Shown: piece by piece, positions 53,844 to 63,778 of the stretch | Position numbering within the stretch: the first letter of the stretch is position 1 | Layout: each line of letters begins with the position of its first letter | Source: Maridesulfovibrio hydrothermalis AM13 = DSM 14728 | Lineage (GTDB): Bacteria > Desulfobacterota > Desulfovibrionia > Desulfovibrionales > Desulfovibrionaceae | DNA length: 64,000 bases | Assembly (NCBI RefSeq): GCF_000331025.1 | Contig: NC_020055.1 | Location: 470,370 to 534,369, forward strand | Direction: 5' to 3' | Position numbers and translations under genes: made by a program | Notes under the pieces: generated by a model | What the model saw: only the letters and a program-made list of their open reading frames with translations | The model's database searches: none | What the model was told of the DNA's origin: nothing

Positions 53844-54925
53844 TGAAACGCATTATTCTTACCACCGGCGGCACAGGGGGTCATGTTTTTCCCGCCCTTG
53901 CTGTTGCACATGAGATTAAATCCAGATTTCCTGATTGCGAAATTCTGTTCCTCGGCGGCAACGGTCCGGAAAAGGAAATGGCTAAACGCGCAGGAATCGC
54001 ATTTAAAGGACTCCCCGCTAAAGGAGTCATGGGCGGCGGACTGGCAAAAATTTTAGGCTCTTTCTGGATTGTCCCTTCCATGACACTGGCAATTAAAGAA
54101 GTCATGACGTTCAGCCCTGATGCAATTATCGGATTCGGTGGATATGCGGGATTCTGTCCGGTGCTGGCTGGATGGATGCTTGGTATTCCAACAGCCGTTC
54201 ACGAACAAAACAGCGTGCCCGGAATGACCAACCGTATTTTGGGCAAGGTTGTAAAAAAAGTTTTCACCTCATTTGCGGACAATTCAGGATCATTTCCGGA
54301 AGGCAAAGTTGCAGTCACAGGTAATCCGGTTCGTAAAGAGATCATAAACTCCGGCAAAACTGCGGCTGATAAATCCGTGCTTGTTTTCGGAGGCAGTCAG
54401 GGAGCGGCAGCTATCAACAACGCGATAGTTGAAGGACTTTCCCGGATAAAAGACAGCGGAATAACCCTGCGCCACCAGACCGGAAAAGCGGATTATGAAA
54501 AAGTCCGTGCCGCATACGAGCAGGCAGGATTCAGCGGTGAAGCAGTCTCGCCGTTTATCCATAATATGGCTGAGGCATATGCTAACGCACAGCTTGTTGT
54601 GTGCAGATCAGGAGCCTCGACGATTTTCGAAGTTGCGGCAGCAGGAAAGCCTGCGATTTTCATCCCGTTTCCTTATGCCACCCATGATCACCAGACCGGA
54701 AATGCTAATTCTCTGGCAGGTATTAACGCGGCAATAGTCATCCCCCAAAAAGATTTGAACGGGGATTTGCTGGCCGAAGAAATTTTGAAACTGATTTCGG
54801 ATCAGAACAAGCTGAAAGAGATGGGAAACAATGCTCTTTCATTTGCAAAACCTGATGCAGCATCCGTCATTGTTGACGGCATAGAAAATATTATTCGAAT
54901 GAGAACAATAAGAGGTGTGGCATGA
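53843..54925 (+). CDS. murG: MurG GlcNAc transferase (lipid II synthase)
   Basis: A 360-residue GT-B glycosyltransferase acting on the inner face of the membrane. It has the G-loops [16 protein letters not shown] and [38 protein letters not shown] and the UDP-GlcNAc site [31 protein letters not shown]. It overlaps ftsW by one base (TGATG) and murC by ATGA. Confidence 0.97.
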   Translation: MKRIILTTGGTGGHVFPALAVAHEIKSRFPDCEILFLGGNGPEKEMAKRAGIAFKGLPAKGVMGGGLAKILGSFWIVPSMTLAIKEVMTFSPDAIIGFGGYAGFCPVLAGWMLGIPTAVHEQNSVPGMTNRILGKVVKKVFTSFADNSGSFPEGKVAVTGNPVRKEIINSGKTAADKSVLVFGGSQGAAAINNAIVEGLSRIKDSGITLRHQTGKADYEKVRAAYEQAGFSGEAVSPFIHNMAEAYANAQLVVCRSGASTIFEVAAAGKPAIFIPFPYATHDHQTGNANSLAGINAAIVIPQKDLNGDLLAEEILKLISDQNKLKEMGNNALSFAKPDAASVIVDGIENIIRMRTIRGVA

Positions 54926-56391
54926 TCGCAGCAGAAGGCCCCAGTGTTCCTTTGGTTACAGATGCAGCTTGTCCCATTATGCGCAGCAGAGTGGGTAACA
55001 TTCACATGATCGGGATCGGTGGTTCAGGCATGAGCGGTATTGCCGAAGTTCTGATCAACATGGGTTTCACTGTGACAGGCTCCGACCTCGCTGCCGGTGC
55101 ACCAGTGAAGCGTCTACTTAAAATGGGCGCGCAAGTATTCATCGGGCATGGCGGGGATAATGTTTCAGGTGCAGATGTTGTGGTTAAATCAACTGCTATC
55201 TCTGAGAATAATCCTGAAGTCGTCAAAGCCCGCGAACTGGGTATTCCCATTATTCCCAGAGCGGAAATGCTGGCCGAACTGATGCGGCTGCGCACCGGAA
55301 TCGCAGTGGCGGGTACTCATGGAAAAACAACCACCACCTCGCTGCTGGCTACAATTTTCACCGAAGCGGAACTTGACCCTACTGTCATCATCGGCGGCCG
55401 GCTCAATACCTTCGGCAGTAACGCCCGTCTCGGAGATGGACAATATCTGATTGCTGAGGCTGATGAATCCGATGGTTCATTTCTCTGCCTTTCTCCCATC
55501 ATCACTATTGTGACCAATGTGGATAAAGATCACATGGATTTTTACGATGATCAGGATGCGATTGATGAATCTTTCCGCAAATTCATGAATTCTATACCTT
55601 TTTACGGAATGAATATTGTTTGCGGCGATGATAAAGGTGTAAAAAGACTGCTGCCATCCATTAAGCGTCCCTGCATGACCTACGGTCTGGAAAAAAGTAA
55701 CAGGCTGCGCGCGGAAATTCTGTCCTGCGAAGTACGTTCTCTGTTCAAAGTTTTTCTGGATGATGAACTTCTGGGTGAAGTCTCCCTTGCTCAGCCCGGT
55801 AAGCATAACGTGCTGAATGCGCTCGGCGCAATCGGCGTGGCCCTTGAAGCAGGAATTGATAAAAAAGCAATCCTCTCGGGCCTGTCAAACTTCATGGGAG
55901 TCGGGCGCAGATTTGAGAAAAAAGGTGAATGCAAAGGGGTCATGGTTGTTGATGACTACGGGCATCATCCAGCAGAAATTCAGGCAACCATTGAAACGGC
56001 CAAATCCTGCTTTCCGGGCCGCAGACTTGTGGTTGCATTCCAGCCGCACAGATTCACCAGAACACAAGCCCTGTTCGGTGAGTTTTGCAAAACCTTTGAA
56101 CTGGCTGATGAACTGCTCTTAACTGAGATATACCCAGCTTCGGAATCTCCTATTCCAGGTGTAAACGGCATGTCTCTGGCGCAAGGCATCAGACAGATCA
56201 GCTCCACCAAAGTCCGTTTTTACCCGGACTTTGAAATGATGGAAAATGAACTGCCGAATATTTTGAAACCGGGCGATCTGTTCATCACACAGGGCGCAGG
56301 ATCAATTTACAAGATAGGGGAAAATTACTTGAGATTTCTGGAGGAACAAGGCTGCGACTGCAAAATCGCACAACCCTGCACACCGGAATAA
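54922..56391 (+). CDS. murC: UDP-MurNAc:L-alanine ligase
   Basis: A 489-residue ligase adding the first amino acid of the stem peptide. N-terminal [18 protein letters not shown]-like Rossmann loop; ATP loop [17 protein letters not shown] at about 130; [44 protein letters not shown] precedes the ATG. The last residues ([12 protein letters not shown]) are a Cys-rich tail beyond the usual family end. A structured gap follows before murB. Confidence 0.97.
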   Translation: MIAAEGPSVPLVTDAACPIMRSRVGNIHMIGIGGSGMSGIAEVLINMGFTVTGSDLAAGAPVKRLLKMGAQVFIGHGGDNVSGADVVVKSTAISENNPEVVKARELGIPIIPRAEMLAELMRLRTGIAVAGTHGKTTTTSLLATIFTEAELDPTVIIGGRLNTFGSNARLGDGQYLIAEADESDGSFLCLSPIITIVTNVDKDHMDFYDDQDAIDESFRKFMNSIPFYGMNIVCGDDKGVKRLLPSIKRPCMTYGLEKSNRLRAEILSCEVRSLFKVFLDDELLGEVSLAQPGKHNVLNALGAIGVALEAGIDKKAILSGLSNFMGVGRRFEKKGECKGVMVVDDYGHHPAEIQATIETAKSCFPGRRLVVAFQPHRFTRTQALFGEFCKTFELADELLLTEIYPASESPIPGVNGMSLAQGIRQISSTKVRFYPDFEMMENELPNILKPGDLFITQGAGSIYKIGENYLRFLEEQGCDCKIAQPCTPE

Positions 56392-56392
56392 T

Positions 56393-56457
56393 ATATTTTT
56401 GTAAGGCAGAACATTAACTGCGAAAGACGCAGGACACATATAAAAACTCAAAAATAT
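56393..56457 (+). other. Structured gap between murC and murB
   Basis: ATATTTTTG (56393-56401) is complementary to CAAAAATAT (56449-56457) and encloses the hairpin CTGCG-AAAGA-CGCAG (56418-56432). TCAC/GTGA follows at about 56457-56468. This is the largest gap in an otherwise overlapping stretch of the dcw operon, so it may tune or process the transcript. Confidence 0.4.
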
Positions 56458-56507
56458 CACTCCCGTGACTCAAAATGATCACCGGAGGAAAAGGTAAAAG
56501 AACAAAA

Positions 56508-57380
56508 ATGACACTGGAACTGCTTCATAAACCGAGCATGGCTAAGCTCACCTCACTTGGCATTGGCGGCACTGCGCGCGCCCTCGCCAGAGTACGTGAT
56601 GAAGCCGGACTTGATGAGCTGGCCCGCTTCATTGAAAAGGAAGGGACCGGACTCATCGCCCTCGGCGAGGGAAGCAATATTCTAGCAGATGACGGAGAGC
56701 TGAACTTTGCCTTTGTTCAAATCGACCGTCCTGATAAATCCGAAGCCGTAATTTCAGGTCAGACTGTCCGTGCCCCCGCAGATATGCGACTGCCTAAACT
56801 GCTGGCTCACCTCATTCACGCAGGACTTGGCGGTATGGAAGGACTTGCCGGAATCCCCGGATCAATAGGCGGCTCAGTAGCCATGAACGCCGGATCATAC
56901 GGAACCGATATGGCTGCTTCAGTAAAAAGGCTCAAACTCTGGACTCCGACCAAAGGGCTGTTCTGGAAAAATGCAGCAGACATGGAATGGGGATACAGAC
57001 ATTTTTCCCCCTTGACAGACGAATTCACTCTGGTCTGGGAAGCCGAATTTGAACTTTCCAGATCAACTGAAAACGTCGTCATGGAAAAGATAAAAGAGAC
57101 ATTCAGCAAAAAGAAAGCGAGTCAGCCGGTACTTCAAAAAACCGCCGGATGCGTTTTCAAAAACCCCGAAGGACACAGCGCGGGAAAACTGCTGGATGAT
57201 GCTGGATTCAAGGGTAAAAACCTCGGAAACATGAGCTTTTCTGAAATGCATGCCAACTTCCTTATTAACAAGGGCGGCGGAAACGGAACAGATGCACTGG
57301 AGCTTATGTCATTGGCCGCAAACGCCGTTGCTGAAAAGTTTGGCGTAACTTTAATGCCGGAGGTCATAATACTGCGATGA
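56508..57380 (+). CDS. murB: UDP-N-acetylenolpyruvoylglucosamine reductase
   Basis: A 290-residue FAD enzyme making UDP-MurNAc. FAD-binding part: LTSLGIGGTARAL, GEGSNILADD, GMEGLAGIPGSIGGSVAMNAGSYG. Catalytic part: TAGCVFKNPEGHSAGKLLDDAGFKG and FLINKGGG. It is the short type (II) MurB, without the Tyr loop of E. coli. I give ATG 56508 (MTLELLHKPS) because it fits the family start; 56475 is an in-frame alternative. GGAGG lies 19 bases upstream, an unusually long distance. Confidence 0.92.
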   Translation: MTLELLHKPSMAKLTSLGIGGTARALARVRDEAGLDELARFIEKEGTGLIALGEGSNILADDGELNFAFVQIDRPDKSEAVISGQTVRAPADMRLPKLLAHLIHAGLGGMEGLAGIPGSIGGSVAMNAGSYGTDMAASVKRLKLWTPTKGLFWKNAADMEWGYRHFSPLTDEFTLVWEAEFELSRSTENVVMEKIKETFSKKKASQPVLQKTAGCVFKNPEGHSAGKLLDDAGFKGKNLGNMSFSEMHANFLINKGGGNGTDALELMSLAANAVAEKFGVTLMPEVIILR

Positions 57381-58243
57381 GTGTAGCCGGATTAAATAAA
57401 AGCAGACTGGGCCTTAACAAGTCAGGGAAGAAAAAAAGCCGCAACACCAGCAAAAGGCGCAAGGCTGCATCTTCTCAGTCATTTTCACAGTTCATGTCCG
57501 CACTGGTGCGCAAGGCTTGCATCTCCGGTGTGTGCCTGCTGCTGCTTGCGGTTATTGGTGTAGGCTGCATGGCCGGATACCGCTGGCTTACAGCTCATAC
57601 ATATTTTGCACTGCATGATATCAAAGTTACCGGCAATCATCGACTGACCTACGGAGAAATCCTGTCCATCGCTGAAGTTGGACTGAACAAAAACAGTCTG
57701 GCCATAAACATAGGCGATGTTGAAAACAGACTCAGCAACAACAGCTGGATCAAATCTGCAACGGTTAAACGGCAATTACCGGACAAACTACAGATTCATG
57801 TGCGGGAGAAGAAACCGTATTTTATGGTCCGCCAGCATGATAAACTTTTTTATTGCGACAGCAGCGGAGAACTGATCACCCCGGTAGTTCCCGGAAAATT
57901 CAGCTCCCTGCCGTTTTTAAATATCGAGTCCGATGCAATGGACAAGGCTGCAATATTGCCGGAGTTCATGAGCATCTTAAGCAGAAGAGAGCTTCCCTTT
58001 GATCCGGGCCAGATTGCATGGATCGACATCAAAGGCGGCAACAGGATGGAAATTTTTATGGACGGTCTCGGCCTTAAAGTTTTGCTGAGTCTGGACAACT
58101 GGCATGAACAGCTTTCACACCTGAACACCGTTTGGAATGACCTCAAAAATAGGGGAGAGTTCAGGAATGTGGCGACCATATCCACTGCCAAAGGCAGAGT
58201 CTGGGTTGAAAAACGCAGCTCCGGAAACAGATCGCTGCAATAA
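57377..58243 (+). CDS. ftsQ: Cell division protein FtsQ
   Basis: A 288-residue bitopic division protein. A basic cytoplasmic tail (about 1-45, rich in Lys/Arg/Ser) precedes a TM helix (about 48-70; GVCLLLLAVIGVGCMAGY). A POTRA domain follows (FALHDIKVTGNHRLTYGEIL, about 76-145), then the FtsQ beta domain with LPDKLQIHVREKKPY. FtsQ links early and late divisome proteins. ATGA overlap with murB. The Cys in the TM is not in a lipobox. Confidence 0.93.
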   Translation: MSVAGLNKSRLGLNKSGKKKSRNTSKRRKAASSQSFSQFMSALVRKACISGVCLLLLAVIGVGCMAGYRWLTAHTYFALHDIKVTGNHRLTYGEILSIAEVGLNKNSLAINIGDVENRLSNNSWIKSATVKRQLPDKLQIHVREKKPYFMVRQHDKLFYCDSSGELITPVVPGKFSSLPFLNIESDAMDKAAILPEFMSILSRRELPFDPGQIAWIDIKGGNRMEIFMDGLGLKVLLSLDNWHEQLSHLNTVWNDLKNRGEFRNVATISTAKGRVWVEKRSSGNRSLQ

Positions 58244-58281
58244 TATTGCCCCACTTTTAAAGGTGATGAGGAGAAAAAATT

Positions 58282-59511
58282 ATGTCCAAATCTGATCTGA
58301 TAGTCGGCCTTGATGTCGGCACCACAAAGATCTGCGCAGTAGTTGGAGAAGCAACTGCTGACGGCGTTGACATTGTCGGCATCGGAACGGCTCCATCCAC
58401 GGGCCTTAGAAAAGGCGTTGTGGTCAACATCGAGCAGACAGTTCAGTCTATCAAGAAAGCTCTTGAAGAAGCTGAGCTTATGGCCGGATGTGAAATCCGC
58501 TCTGTCTACGCAGGTATTGCAGGCAGCCACATCAAAGGGTTCAACAGCCACGGTGTTATTGCTGTCAAAGGCGGAGAAGTAACCCAGAAAGATGTCGACA
58601 GAGTCATTGATGCAGCCAAGGCTGTAGCCATTCCGCTGGACAGGGAGGTTATCCATACCCTGCCGCAGGAATACATAGTTGATGACCAGCGCGGTATTGC
58701 CGATCCGCTGGGCATGGCCGGCGTACGTCTTGAAGTAAAAGTACACATCGTAACCGGGGCAGTAACCTCGGCCCAGAATATCATTCGCTCCTGCCATCGT
58801 TCAGGGCTTGATGTATCTGATATTGTTCTTGAATCACTGGCATCAAGCAAGGCTGTACTTTCTGAAGAAGAAAGAGAAATCGGCGTTGCCATCGTGGATA
58901 TCGGGGGAGGTACCACGGATCTGGCAATCTTCGCTAATGATTCAATCAAGCACACATCCGTTATCGCTCTTGGCGGTAACAACCTGACTAACGACATTGC
59001 ATTCGGGCTGAGAACACCTATGGGATCTGCGGAACAGATCAAAGTAAAATACGGTACTGCGCTTACTGATCTTGTCACCACAGACGAGACCATTGAAGTG
59101 CCATCCGTAGGGGGAAGAGATCACCGCAAGATGTCTAAACGGGTTCTGGCTGAAATATGTGAACCACGCTGTGAGGAAATCATGGCTCTGGTTGATCAGG
59201 AACTTGTACGCAGCGGTTACAAAAATATGATCGCTGCAGGAGTTGTACTGACTGGCGGAACTTCTTTGGTTAACGGTATGCAGGAACTGGCTGAGCAGAT
59301 TTTTGATCTGCCTGTACGTATCGGCTACCCCGCTGGAATCGGTGGTTTGAAGGATGTTGTAAACAGCCCGAAATACGCAACAGCTGTAGGGCTGCTTATG
59401 TATGGAGCGGAAAAAGAAGGCAGCTCTGAGCAGGTTTTCCGTATCCGTGATGAAAATGTTTTCAACCGCATTCTGGGCAGGATGCGCAAATGGTTCTCTG
59501 ACATAGCTTAA
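58282..59511 (+). CDS. ftsA: Cell division protein FtsA
   Basis: A 409-residue actin-like ATPase that anchors FtsZ to the membrane. Phosphate-1 loop VGLDVGTTKICAVVG; SHIKGFNSHGVIAV of the 1C domain; phosphate-2 VDIGGGTTDLA at about 205; adenosine loop VLTGGTSLVNG at about 327. The C-terminal amphipathic helix is RILGRMRKWFSDIA. GATGAGGAG precedes the ATG. Confidence 0.97.
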   Translation: MSKSDLIVGLDVGTTKICAVVGEATADGVDIVGIGTAPSTGLRKGVVVNIEQTVQSIKKALEEAELMAGCEIRSVYAGIAGSHIKGFNSHGVIAVKGGEVTQKDVDRVIDAAKAVAIPLDREVIHTLPQEYIVDDQRGIADPLGMAGVRLEVKVHIVTGAVTSAQNIIRSCHRSGLDVSDIVLESLASSKAVLSEEEREIGVAIVDIGGGTTDLAIFANDSIKHTSVIALGGNNLTNDIAFGLRTPMGSAEQIKVKYGTALTDLVTTDETIEVPSVGGRDHRKMSKRVLAEICEPRCEEIMALVDQELVRSGYKNMIAAGVVLTGGTSLVNGMQELAEQIFDLPVRIGYPAGIGGLKDVVNSPKYATAVGLLMYGAEKEGSSEQVFRIRDENVFNRILGRMRKWFSDIA

Positions 59512-59534
59512 GGCAGAGCAGGTCAGATGAAGGC

Positions 59535-59562
59535 CTTTTCCGGCTCCGATCAACCGGAAAAG
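59535..59562 (+). other. Hairpin between ftsA and ftsZ
   Basis: CTTTTCCGG (59535-59543) pairs with CCGGAAAAG (59554-59562) around a 10-base loop. No T-run follows, so it is more likely an mRNA-processing or stabilising element than a terminator; it could raise ftsZ relative to upstream genes. Confidence 0.4.
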
Positions 59563-59598
59563 ATAAAATTAACGAAAGTTAAAACAGGGGATTCTAAA

Positions 59599-60888
59599 AT
59601 GATGATGGATTACATGGAAATTGAAAATGACGGTCAGGCAAAGATCAAGGTTATCGGTTGTGGCGGTGGCGGTGGTAACGCTATCAACAACATGATTCAG
59701 TCCGCTCTTTCCGGTGTTCGCTTTATTGCGGCAAATACAGATGCGCAGGACATTAATAAGTCTCTGGCAGAATACAAAATCCAGCTTGGCGACAAACTGA
59801 CCAAGGGCCTCGGCGCAGGAGCCAACCCCGATATCGGCAAAAATGCCGCCATGGAATCTCAGGATCAGATTCGCGAGCTGGTCGGTGACTGCGATATGGT
59901 TTTTGTCACCGCAGGCATGGGCGGCGGAACCGGAACCGGCGCAGCTCCGGTTATTGCCAGCATTGCAAAGGAAGCTGGTGCACTTACTGTAGCCGTTGTA
60001 ACCAAACCATTTTATTTCGAAGGCAAACGCAGACTTCTTCAAGCTGAAAAAGGCATTGAAGAACTCAGAACTGTTGTTGACGCTATCATTACCATTCCTA
60101 ATGACCGTCTGCTTCAGCTTGCCGCTAAAAAAGCAGCTTTCTCCGAAATGCTGAAAAAGGCTGATGAAGTCCTCTACTACGGTGTTAAAGGCATTGCTGA
60201 TCTGATCACAGTCCATGGTCTGATCAACCTTGACTTCGCCGATGTACAGGCTGTTATGTCCAACTCCGGACTGGCCCTCATGGGAACCGGCATTGCGAGC
60301 GGTGAAAACAGAGCGCGCGAAGCAGCTCTGCAAGCTATCACCAGCCCCCTGCTCGAAGATGTTTCCATTGAAGGCGCGAAAGGCGTGCTTATAAACATCA
60401 CCTGCTCCCCTGACATGACTATTGATGAAGTCAGTGAAGCTGCAAATATCGTCCACGAAGAAGCGCACGAAGATGCACAGATCTTCTTCGGTACTGTTTT
60501 TGATCCCGATGTAGGCGATGAAATGCGTATCACCGTTATTGCTACCGGCATCGATACAGCTGACGACCAGAATGCTGCCCCGACAATGGAATCCCAGCCG
60601 CAGCAGTCACAGCCACAACCAGTGCGCCAGACTCTGACCCCCAGAGGCATGACTCCGAAGACTAAAGAGACTGGCAACGTACGTCACATCGGCAGCTCCC
60701 ACGCTGAAGAAGACCGTTCTATCCCCGCATACCTGAGAACCGGAGCAAAGCCCCGGGACACAGCCGGCCACCCCGAGCCGGTGCACCAGCCGAAACAGGC
60801 CGCTGTAAACTCAGGCGGAGAAGAATTCATCTTTCACGATGATGATGATTTTGAAGTCCCCACTTTCATCCGCAAGCAGGCTGATTAG
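59599..60888 (+). CDS. ftsZ: Cell division protein FtsZ
   Basis: A 429-residue tubulin-like GTPase forming the Z ring. GTP-binding motifs: [22 protein letters not shown], the signature [14 protein letters not shown], and the T7 loop [12 protein letters not shown] Gln/Pro-rich linker (about 320-400) leads to the C-terminal peptide [11 protein letters not shown] that binds FtsA. I start at ATG 59599 (MMMDYMEIE), which has AGGGGA 8 bases upstream, not at the ATG at 59527. Confidence 0.97.
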   Translation: MMMDYMEIENDGQAKIKVIGCGGGGGNAINNMIQSALSGVRFIAANTDAQDINKSLAEYKIQLGDKLTKGLGAGANPDIGKNAAMESQDQIRELVGDCDMVFVTAGMGGGTGTGAAPVIASIAKEAGALTVAVVTKPFYFEGKRRLLQAEKGIEELRTVVDAIITIPNDRLLQLAAKKAAFSEMLKKADEVLYYGVKGIADLITVHGLINLDFADVQAVMSNSGLALMGTGIASGENRAREAALQAITSPLLEDVSIEGAKGVLINITCSPDMTIDEVSEAANIVHEEAHEDAQIFFGTVFDPDVGDEMRITVIATGIDTADDQNAAPTMESQPQQSQPQPVRQTLTPRGMTPKTKETGNVRHIGSSHAEEDRSIPAYLRTGAKPRDTAGHPEPVHQPKQAAVNSGGEEFIFHDDDDFEVPTFIRKQAD

Positions 60889-60956
60889 CTTCGCAAGCGT
60901 ATGAACTTTAATGTGGAAACAGAGCGGACCATAAGATCCGGACCGGAAAAAAAGAC

Positions 60957-62645
60957 ATGTCAGTAACTGAAGATTTCTTCTATTACGGACTTGAAGACCC
61001 CATAGCGGAGGAAATCGGAGGCCGTCTGCCCACGGCACTGGTTTTCCCCGGCAGGAAAGGTGCGGGATTGTCAACCTTAGGCTGGCAGGCCGTATACAGA
61101 CTGCTTGCACCGGACGCGGAGCTTGCTGTCGAGAGGTTTTTTCTAGGTGATCCCGGAAAACCGTCTGTTTCAATGGACAGTGATAAAGAACTGTCCGAGT
61201 TTCCCCTGATCGGCTTTAGCATCAATTTCGAGGAGGAGTATCTCCACCCCGTACGGATGCTGAAAGATTCGGGCGTTCCGCCTCTTACAGCGGAACGCCC
61301 GGACTTCCCGCTGGTTATGGCAGGAGGTCCAGTTGCATTCCTTAATCCCGCTCCCATCGCCCCCTTTTTTGACCTGTTCTGGGTGGGCGAAGCAGAATCA
61401 GGGCTTAAGGAACTATGCATAGAACTCAAGCGCCATATTTATAACGGAGGGACAAAAAAAGAATTTCTGGACCTGATTAAAGACCGGGATGGAGTTTATG
61501 TTCCCGGCATGACAAAAGGTCAGGTCCGCAGGGCGGTGCTTCCACCCGGCACAGTTGAAGACGGACATGGAGTTCCCCTGCTCTCGGCTCCTGCATATTC
61601 CTGCTTCATCAGTCCGGAAGCAGTCTTCAAAGACATGTTCCTTGTTGAGGTCAACCGCGGCTGCCCCTACGGATGCCGTTTTTGTGCTGCGGGATTCATT
61701 TACCGCCCTCCCCGTCATGCATCAATTGATCAACTCAAAGAGATTGTTGAACTTGCCGATCCGCCTAAAGTAGGGCTTGTCGGAACAGCTTTAACGGACT
61801 GGCCCGATCTCATCCCCTACATTGAATGGCTGAAAAAACGCAAAACCAAATTTTCACTTTCATCAGTTCGCGCCGACGGGTTAACTGAAGAACTGCTTAA
61901 CATACTGCGCGCTTCAGGTGTTCGCACCGTGACCCTTGCACTTGAAGGAGCAAGCAAAAGGCTGCGCGATGCCACTAACAAGAATCTTGAAGAAGAAGAT
62001 TTTCTTCGCGCGGTCGAACTTTGCGCAGCAAAGGGAGTCAACCACCTGCGGGTATACGTAATTGTCGGCTGGCCCGGTGAGACTGACGCAGACTATGATG
62101 AACTTGCTGAAATGCTGCGAAAAATGGATGAGGCCCGCAGCAGAGTGCAGGGTAAAAAGAAAAAACAGTTTATGCGTATCACTCTTGGTGCAAGCTGTCT
62201 GGTTCCCAAACCCTGGACCCCGCTGCAATGGACCGCCATGCCCACTGAAAAAGAACTCAAAGATGTGCTTGCCAAGGTTAAATCCCTGACCAAAAAGTAT
62301 AAAGGGGTCGCATTTTCTGGAGATTCTCCATTTCAGGCCCGTTTGCAAGGCATTCTTTCCCGTGGTGATGAAAGCCTGTCTGAATTCATCACCATTGCGG
62401 CGGAAAAAGGCGGCTGGAAAAAAGCTTTCAAATTTTACAAAGGTAATCCAGAAAAATTCGTTGATGTTCCCCTCACAAAAGAATCACCACTTCCTTGGGA
62501 TTTCATCAATACAGGGGTAAAAAAATCATACCTCTGGCGGGAATGGAAACGCTTTCAAGAAGGTTTAAAAACCCCGCCCTGCCCGCCATCAGGATGCTCA
62601 GATTGCAAATCCTGCGGCATGTATCAGTGGCTTGAAGAAAAATAA
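60957..62645 (+). CDS. Radical SAM protein with B12-binding-like N-terminal region
   Basis: A 562-residue protein. Residues 1 to about 190 resemble the B12-binding-like domain of TIGR03960/YgiQ-type radical SAM proteins (PDFPLVMAGGPVAFLNPAPIAPFFDLFWVGEAE region). The radical SAM core has CPYGCRFCAAGF at about residue 237 (CxxxCxxC) and GWPGETDADYDEL. The end is Cys-rich (CPPSGCSDCKSC), possibly a further metal site. Substrate unknown. It follows ftsZ by 68 bases and ends at a strong terminator. Related proteins act on RNA, hopanoids or tetrapyrroles, so no role is assigned. Confidence 0.85.
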   Translation: MSVTEDFFYYGLEDPIAEEIGGRLPTALVFPGRKGAGLSTLGWQAVYRLLAPDAELAVERFFLGDPGKPSVSMDSDKELSEFPLIGFSINFEEEYLHPVRMLKDSGVPPLTAERPDFPLVMAGGPVAFLNPAPIAPFFDLFWVGEAESGLKELCIELKRHIYNGGTKKEFLDLIKDRDGVYVPGMTKGQVRRAVLPPGTVEDGHGVPLLSAPAYSCFISPEAVFKDMFLVEVNRGCPYGCRFCAAGFIYRPPRHASIDQLKEIVELADPPKVGLVGTALTDWPDLIPYIEWLKKRKTKFSLSSVRADGLTEELLNILRASGVRTVTLALEGASKRLRDATNKNLEEEDFLRAVELCAAKGVNHLRVYVIVGWPGETDADYDELAEMLRKMDEARSRVQGKKKKQFMRITLGASCLVPKPWTPLQWTAMPTEKELKDVLAKVKSLTKKYKGVAFSGDSPFQARLQGILSRGDESLSEFITIAAEKGGWKKAFKFYKGNPEKFVDVPLTKESPLPWDFINTGVKKSYLWREWKRFQEGLKTPPCPPSGCSDCKSCGMYQWLEEK

Positions 62646-62650
62646 TCACC

Positions 62651-62691
62651 AAAGGCCACTTGTGCAAAAATTTTGCACAAGTGGCCTTTTT
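62651..62691 (+). terminator. Very strong terminator after the radical SAM gene
   Basis: AAAGGCCACTTGTGCAAAA pairs fully with TTTTGCACAAGTGGCCTTT and runs into TTTTTC. Its upper arm also contains TTGTGCA/TGCACAA, the half-sites seen in the palindromes upstream of the two genes that follow. Confidence 0.95.
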
Positions 62692-62836
62692 CATCTCATA
62701 TTCCTGATAATTGATTTACTTTTTCATAAACTCCCATGACCTATTGCACGCAAAGATGGCTCCGGAACCAATCTGATTGGAAAATGGATGCATTGCCGCT
62801 CAAATCTACCGGTACTTGTGCATTAATATGCCATAG

Positions 62837-62853
62837 CTGCACTTATTGTGCAG
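62837..62853. promoter_or_regulatory. Palindrome CTGCAC-N5-GTGCAG, candidate enhancer site
   Basis: A perfect inverted repeat whose centre is 95 bases upstream of the sigma-54 promoter. The same TGCACTT-x-TTGTGCA element sits before the paralogous gene at nearly equal distance. Extra half-sites TTGCAC (62744) and CTTGTGCA (62815) lie nearby. It is probably the binding site of a sigma-54 activator. The gap 62646-63005 otherwise holds the terminator and promoter only. Confidence 0.6.
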
Positions 62854-62939
62854 TAAATGCGCAGTATTTTGCAGCTCCTTTATCCAACTAATTCAGTATG
62901 TTTTACCAGTAAACACTGAAATCACTGACTATTCAGAAA

Positions 62940-62955
62940 TGGCACAGCATATGCT
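62940..62955 (+). promoter_or_regulatory. Sigma-54 promoter of the first Spy/ZraP-like gene
   Basis: TGGCACAGCATATGCT matches the -24/-12 consensus TGGCAC-N5-TTGC, with GG and GC exactly 10 bases apart. Transcription would start near 62966, giving a leader of about 40 bases. Confidence 0.75.
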
Positions 62956-63005
62956 TTAAGAAATTTCAAGAGGGCAGCAACAACCAACTATTACAGGAGA
63001 CTCAC

Positions 63006-63470
63006 ATGAAGAAAAAAATAATACTCCCTGTTATCGCAATCCTTGTACTGGCCACGGCCGGAGCAGCTATGGCCCGCGGCGGTTATCAAAATGGAAAACA
63101 ATACAGCAAAGGGCATATCTTCAGCCAACTGACCCCGCAAAAACAGCAGCAGGTAGAAGCGATATTTAATAAGTACGAAACAAAGCTCGAAACCATCAAA
63201 AGTCAAATGTGGGCTAAACGGACAGAACTCAACGCTCTTGTAAATTCAGGAAATGCGGACACAAAAACAATCAAAACTCTTGTTTCGGACATATCAGGCC
63301 TCAGAAATCAGAACTTCAGTCTCCGCAAGCAAATTTCCAGTGAAATTGAACAAGCAACTGGAATTGTAATGCCGGTCGGCGGACAGGGCATGCATCATAA
63401 CAACAAAGGACACGGCAACCACAGGCAAGGCTACCGCAAAGGTGGCGGTTGCTGGAACTTTAACTCTTAA
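63006..63470 (+). CDS. Spy/ZraP-like periplasmic protein with His-rich tail
   Basis: A 154-residue exported protein. Signal peptide to about residue 23 (ILVLATAGAAMA, cleavage before RGG). A helical, charged middle (LTPQKQQQVEAIFNKYETKLETIKSQMWAKRTELNAL; given as location, residues 42-78) matches the LTPEQ-type motif of Spy/CpxP/ZraP proteins. The C-terminus is Gly/His-rich (GMHHNNKGHGNHRQ) and may bind metal. ZraP is a zinc-dependent periplasmic chaperone, sigma-54 controlled in E. coli, which agrees with the promoter here. GGAG precedes the ATG. A paralog follows downstream. Confidence 0.88.
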   Translation: MKKKIILPVIAILVLATAGAAMARGGYQNGKQYSKGHIFSQLTPQKQQQVEAIFNKYETKLETIKSQMWAKRTELNALVNSGNADTKTIKTLVSDISGLRNQNFSLRKQISSEIEQATGIVMPVGGQGMHHNNKGHGNHRQGYRKGGGCWNFNS

Positions 63471-63522
63471 CGATCTTATTCATCATCACTCCTTCCGCGT
63501 AACAGAAATACCCCCATTGGAT

Positions 63523-63552
63523 AAGGGAGAGCCATTGTGGCTCTCCCTTTTT
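63523..63552 (+). terminator. Rho-independent terminator of the first Spy/ZraP-like gene
   Basis: AAGGGAGAGCC pairs with GGCTCTCCCTT around ATTGT and ends in TTTTTCTTT. It separates the two paralogous units, so each is expressed from its own promoter. Confidence 0.93.
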
Positions 63553-63677
63553 CTTTGCCTTTTTTAAAAGACCGCAGACTTTTGACAGGCAATCTTCCTC
63601 TCTGCGGAGCCAAGGCTTTCTTTATGACTCCCCTTTTCTGTTTCTTATTCTGAAAATATATCCTTTTGATGTGAGTA

Positions 63678-63692
63678 TGCACTTCTTGTGCA
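63678..63692. promoter_or_regulatory. Palindrome TGCAC-N5-GTGCA, candidate enhancer site of the second unit
   Basis: TGCACTTCTTGTGCA corresponds to the element at 62837-62853 and is centred 94 bases upstream of the second sigma-54 promoter. Further half-sites ATTGCACAT and CGTGCACAA lie at about 63710 and 63732. The rest of the gap 63553-63843 shows no gene. Confidence 0.6.
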
Positions 63693-63778
63693 AAATTTAG
63701 CGCAACGGATTGCACATAAATTAACATCCCTCGTGCACAAAAACGCATAACACACTGTCATTAAACACTTTTTAAATT

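Noticed and set aside
57850-58797. 315-codon minus-strand frame
   Set aside because: It runs opposite ftsQ and ftsA, both certain genes, and has no known motif.
59569-60468. 299-codon minus-strand frame
   Set aside because: Antisense of ftsZ; the composition is that of a reversed-codon shadow.
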